Shown: piece by piece, positions 61,454-64,000 of the stretch
How the letters are laid out: each line of letters begins with the position of its first letter
Position numbering within the stretch: position 1 is the first letter of the stretch
DNA from: an uncultured Clostridia bacterium
GTDB taxonomy: Bacteria > Bacillota > Clostridia > Lachnospirales > Anaerotignaceae
Length of the DNA stretch: 64,000 nt
NCBI GenBank assembly: GCA_902477755.1
Contig: CABSIK010000005.1
Location: forward strand, 106,225-170,224
Direction of reading: 5' to 3'
Notes under the pieces: model-generated
The model's input: the letters and a program-made list of their open reading frames with translations, nothing else
Databases searched by the model: none
Told to the model about the DNA's origin: nothing
Position numbers and translations under genes: made by a program

Positions 61454-62899
61454 ATGGAAGAACAAACCCCAAAAAAATTTCGCTTTACAAAGCAAATGAA
61501 GATCGGTCTGGCTGTGGTATTGGTGGCCTGTATTGGCTGTGGTCTGGTGTATCTGGATACGGCTTATGGCAGCGGAAAAATCCGCAGCCTGTTTGTGAAA
61601 TCCAGTGTGACACAAAATAAAGGTGATGCCTCGGCAGGCGTATTGGCAGAGATTCCCTTGGATGCAGGCAGTTCCACATCCTTTGCCGTATTCGATCAGG
61701 CATTTTTGCTCTGTACCAAAGATGGTGCAAAGTACTACAACAGTGTGGGCGACCAGAAATGGAACGACACCTTTACCATGACAACGCCTACAGTGATACA
61801 GGAAGGGACTTTCATGGCTGTTGGTGATCTGGGCGGTAAAAATGTCCGAGTCTATGACGAAAGCGGTTTACTGTATAACGTACAGCTGGAGGGAAATCTC
61901 AGTCAGTTTGCTCTGAACGAAAACGGATATCTTTCTCTGCTGGAACAGAAAGACAGCGGCTATGAGGTAAAGATCTATAATTCCAAAGGCACTTTGCTCA
62001 AAGGCAGAGTGGAAGAAACAGCAGGGGTATATCCCATTTCCACAGATGTTTCTGATGACAACAAATCTTTTGCCGTCAGCTATGTGGATACCACTGATGT
62101 ATATCCCATCGGACGCGTGCTGTTTTTCTATGTGAATCCTGAGGACAGCGAGAATTATACAGACAGTCTGTATGCTTCCGCAGCCGATAAAGCAGACGAG
62201 ATCATCGGCACCATTAGTTATCGCAGCAACGGCGTTTTGGCTGCGGTTTCCAATAAGGGTGTTTATGGCTTTCGGGACAGTGAGGAAGTTTGGAGTTATC
62301 CTCTTGCCAATGTGGTGGAATATATTTCTTTCCAACAAAAGGACAGAGTTGTCTTGACCATGGGCGATGCACTGCCGGGAGAAGAAGGCAAGGAAGAAGG
62401 CACCGTATGCTGGCTCAGTGCCAACGGGGCGGAAGAAGCTTCTTACGTCAGCGGAAAGGATATCACTTATCTCAGTGTCTGGAAGGATGGTATTGTAGTT
62501 GGCACAGACCGTACCTATACAGGCATCCGCCATACGGGACGAGAAGCATGGGTTTATCAGGCAACACAGGATGTGACAGACGTGATCCCTATGGAAAGCT
62601 TTTCCCGTGTGCTGGTGGTAGGACAGGATTTGGCACGGATTCTGGATACGGACAAGTACAAAGGCGAAGCCCTTGATGTACCGGAAGATATTGTGAAAAC
62701 TACGCCGGAAGTCCAGACAGATGATGCACTGCCCACAGAGGGCGAAACTGGAACGGATGGAGAAAATCAGGAAATATCCGGCACAGAAGAAGGTACAGAT
62801 GCAACCGGTACACAGGAAACCGGAACGGAAACATCCGGTACAGAAACAGAACAGCCTGCGGAGAATACGGAATCGGGGGATACTTCCGCAGAGTCTTAA
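61454..62899 (+). CDS. Membrane-anchored PQQ/WD-like repeat protein (DUF5711 type)
   Basis: A short cytoplasmic start, one transmembrane helix (about 16-38) and a beta-propeller-like outer domain (about 60-410) with repeated short strands (e.g. AVFDQAFLLCTKDGAKYYNS). The last about 60 residues are a T/E/G-rich low-complexity tail. It resembles DUF5711 proteins of Clostridia, of unknown function. ATG 61454 has AGAAGGAGGG upstream. It precedes the CvpA-like gene by 21 bp. Confidence 0.7.
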   Translation: MEEQTPKKFRFTKQMKIGLAVVLVACIGCGLVYLDTAYGSGKIRSLFVKSSVTQNKGDASAGVLAEIPLDAGSSTSFAVFDQAFLLCTKDGAKYYNSVGDQKWNDTFTMTTPTVIQEGTFMAVGDLGGKNVRVYDESGLLYNVQLEGNLSQFALNENGYLSLLEQKDSGYEVKIYNSKGTLLKGRVEETAGVYPISTDVSDDNKSFAVSYVDTTDVYPIGRVLFFYVNPEDSENYTDSLYASAADKADEIIGTISYRSNGVLAAVSNKGVYGFRDSEEVWSYPLANVVEYISFQQKDRVVLTMGDALPGEEGKEEGTVCWLSANGAEEASYVSGKDITYLSVWKDGIVVGTDRTYTGIRHTGREAWVYQATQDVTDVIPMESFSRVLVVGQDLARILDTDKYKGEALDVPEDIVKTTPEVQTDDALPTEGETGTDGENQEISGTEEGTDATGTQETGTETSGTETEQPAENTESGDTSAES

Positions 62900-62920
62900 T
62901 CATAGGAGGTGGGCAGAAGT

Positions 62921-63622
62921 ATGACGTTTTTGCCCTATATATTAGATATACTGGCAGTGGTGCTGGTATTGGGAACAGCGGTGCAGGCGTACCGCAAAGG
63001 TTTTGTACGGGCGGCATTGAATTTCCTGCCTATGGTGGCAGCGTTGGCGGCAACCAGATTCATGACACCGGCTGTCAGCGAGTTTTTGCGAAAAACACCA
63101 TTTTTTGACGCATTGACAAATACAGTGGGCAACGGACTCCATTTGGAAAATGCCATCGGGGATGCAGCCATGCAGACCCAGACAGATATTATCCAGAGCA
63201 TGCATCTGCCGGATTTTCTGAAGGAAAGTTTGGTGGAAAACAATAATCCTGTGATCTATCATCTGCTGGATGTGGAAAGTTTACAGGCGTATATTGCAGG
63301 CTTTCTGGCGAATATCTGCCTGAATATCATCAGTGTATTACTAGTGTTTATTGTGGTTTGGCTGGCCGTGAAATTTGTGCTGAAGGCACTGAATCTCATC
63401 AGCAAACTGCCTGTATTGAACTTCTTTAATCGGGTATGCGGCTTTTTGGTGGGTTTGCTGAAAGGATTGTGTGTAACATGGCTCATTTGTTTTGTGCTGA
63501 CATTTTTCCAGTGCAATTCTGCCTTTGATTTTTTCTTTGACGCACTGAATTTGAGCCATGTGGCACTGCCTTTGTATGAAAATAATATATTGATGTATTT
63601 TATTTTGACGATTTTCGCTTAA
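62921..63622 (+). CDS. CvpA family membrane protein
   Basis: A 233-residue protein with four or five transmembrane helices and the CvpA start (YILDILAVVLVLGTAVQAYRKG). In other bacteria CvpA is linked to envelope stress or colicin V production. ATG 62921 has AGGAGGTG upstream. It forms an operon with the preceding gene and ends at a terminator. Confidence 0.8.
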   Translation: MTFLPYILDILAVVLVLGTAVQAYRKGFVRAALNFLPMVAALAATRFMTPAVSEFLRKTPFFDALTNTVGNGLHLENAIGDAAMQTQTDIIQSMHLPDFLKESLVENNNPVIYHLLDVESLQAYIAGFLANICLNIISVLLVFIVVWLAVKFVLKALNLISKLPVLNFFNRVCGFLVGLLKGLCVTWLICFVLTFFQCNSAFDFFFDALNLSHVALPLYENNILMYFILTIFA

Positions 63623-63631
63623 AATAAAGAG

Positions 63632-63663
63632 AAAAATGACGGTGGGAGAGCCGTCATTTTTTT
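63632..63663 (+). terminator. Terminator after the CvpA-like gene
   Basis: AAAAATGACGG and CCGTCATTTTTTT pair around an 8-nt loop with a T-run. Confidence 0.93.
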
Positions 63664-63806
63664 GTGGAAAGAAATTTGGATTTGATGTGAAAGAGATCAT
63701 GAATATGCTATATTTGCTATGATGCTGGGATGGAATGGAGCAGTTCGTGTGTCCTGCGATGATATTTTTCTATCTGTTAGTCGCGTAAAATGAAAAAGTT
63801 TTTGAC

Positions 63807-63836
63807 GAAAAAGCCCTGTTTTTACAGGGTTTTTTG
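63807..63836 (+). terminator. Second terminator before the rRNA-like promoter
   Basis: AAGCCCTGT, TTTT, ACAGGG then TTTTTT. It isolates the following promoter from upstream transcription. Confidence 0.85.
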
Positions 63837-63876
63837 GTTTTTGTAAAAAAAATCTTAAAAAATTGTAAAAAAGATG

Positions 63877-63905
63877 TTGACAAGAAATAGTTCCCATGAT
63901 AATAT
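63877..63905 (+). promoter_or_regulatory. Strong sigma-A promoter, probably of an rRNA operon
   Basis: TTGACA, 17 bp, TAATAT, near-perfect. The following leader contains CACCTTGAAAACTGAATAC, a sequence common in rRNA leaders and spacers of Firmicutes. The 16S gene itself would begin beyond the window. Confidence 0.75.
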
Positions 63906-64000
63906 ACTTAGGCGGTCGCAAGAACGGCCGAAACAAAAAGAAAGAATGCACCTTGAAAACTGAATACAAGACAAACAAGAGTCAATAAAATCGAGAAATT

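Overview
The window reads as a motile, low-to-moderate G+C Gram-positive anaerobe of the class Clostridia. The evidence is a FliY-type motor switch, CheC/CheD/CheV chemotaxis, a CsrA-FliW pair, an SLH-domain surface protein, purine-rich Shine-Dalgarno sites and frequent TTG/GTG starts. A Lachnospiraceae or Anaerotignum-like host is a guess; no 16S sequence lies inside the window.

Layout. (1) 1-13.7 kb: the distal part of the large flagellar/chemotaxis operon, fliM-fliY-cheY-fliO-fliP-fliQ-fliR-flhB-flhA-fliA-flgF-flgG-cheC-cheD, then cheV and an EAL/HDOD gene. (2) 13.8-15.5 kb, minus strand: a ParA ATPase and a ComFB-domain protein. (3) 15.8-25.6 kb: late flagellar genes fliD-fliS-fliT-like, an orphan FtsE-like ATPase, flgM-flgN-flgK-flgL-DUF6470-fliW-csrA. 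(4) 26.2-30.7 kb, minus strand: cheA-cheW-cheR-cheB. (5) 30.8-40.1 kb: a FliK-like gene, a FlhB C-terminal homologue, a roughly 1,490-residue SLH surface protein, two unknown membrane proteins and flagellin. (6) 40.5-45.2 kb: a cell-wall amidase, then rph-rdgB-yfcE and a lipoprotein. (7) 45.3-45.7 kb: tRNA-Arg, -Gly, -Arg and -Leu. (8) 46-53.8 kb: a MATE transporter with a structured leader, then a tightly overlapping operon for a CDP-3,6-dideoxyhexose (ascarylose-like route) with a glycosyltransferase. (9) 53.9-63.6 kb: vWA protein, TspO, Imm5-like protein, ECF sigma/anti-sigma pair, PepF, GlgA, a DUF5711-type protein and a CvpA-like protein. The window ends at a strong promoter and a leader that resembles the entry to an rRNA operon.

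How it fits together. Flagellar genes follow the usual hierarchy. Sigma-28 (fliA) is made from the early operon and held by FlgM. Five sites share the pattern TTAT(or TAAT)-N15-GNCGATNT in front of cheV, fliD, flgM, cheA (minus strand) and flagellin, so the sigma-28 regulon can be drawn from sequence alone. FliW and CsrA lie next to each other, and the flagellin leader carries three GGA motifs, as expected for translational homeostasis of flagellin.

The most unusual signal is a dispersed intergenic element of about 180 bp with two nested hairpins. Seven copies occur between 13.7 and 57.8 kb (four full length, three reduced). Base pairs in the main stem change on both sides together between copies. 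Other points worth following are the ParA-ComFB pair in a locus that lacks flhF/flhG at the usual place, the orphan FtsE-like ATPase, the dideoxysugar operon without its E3 reductase, and the giant SLH protein between flagellar genes.
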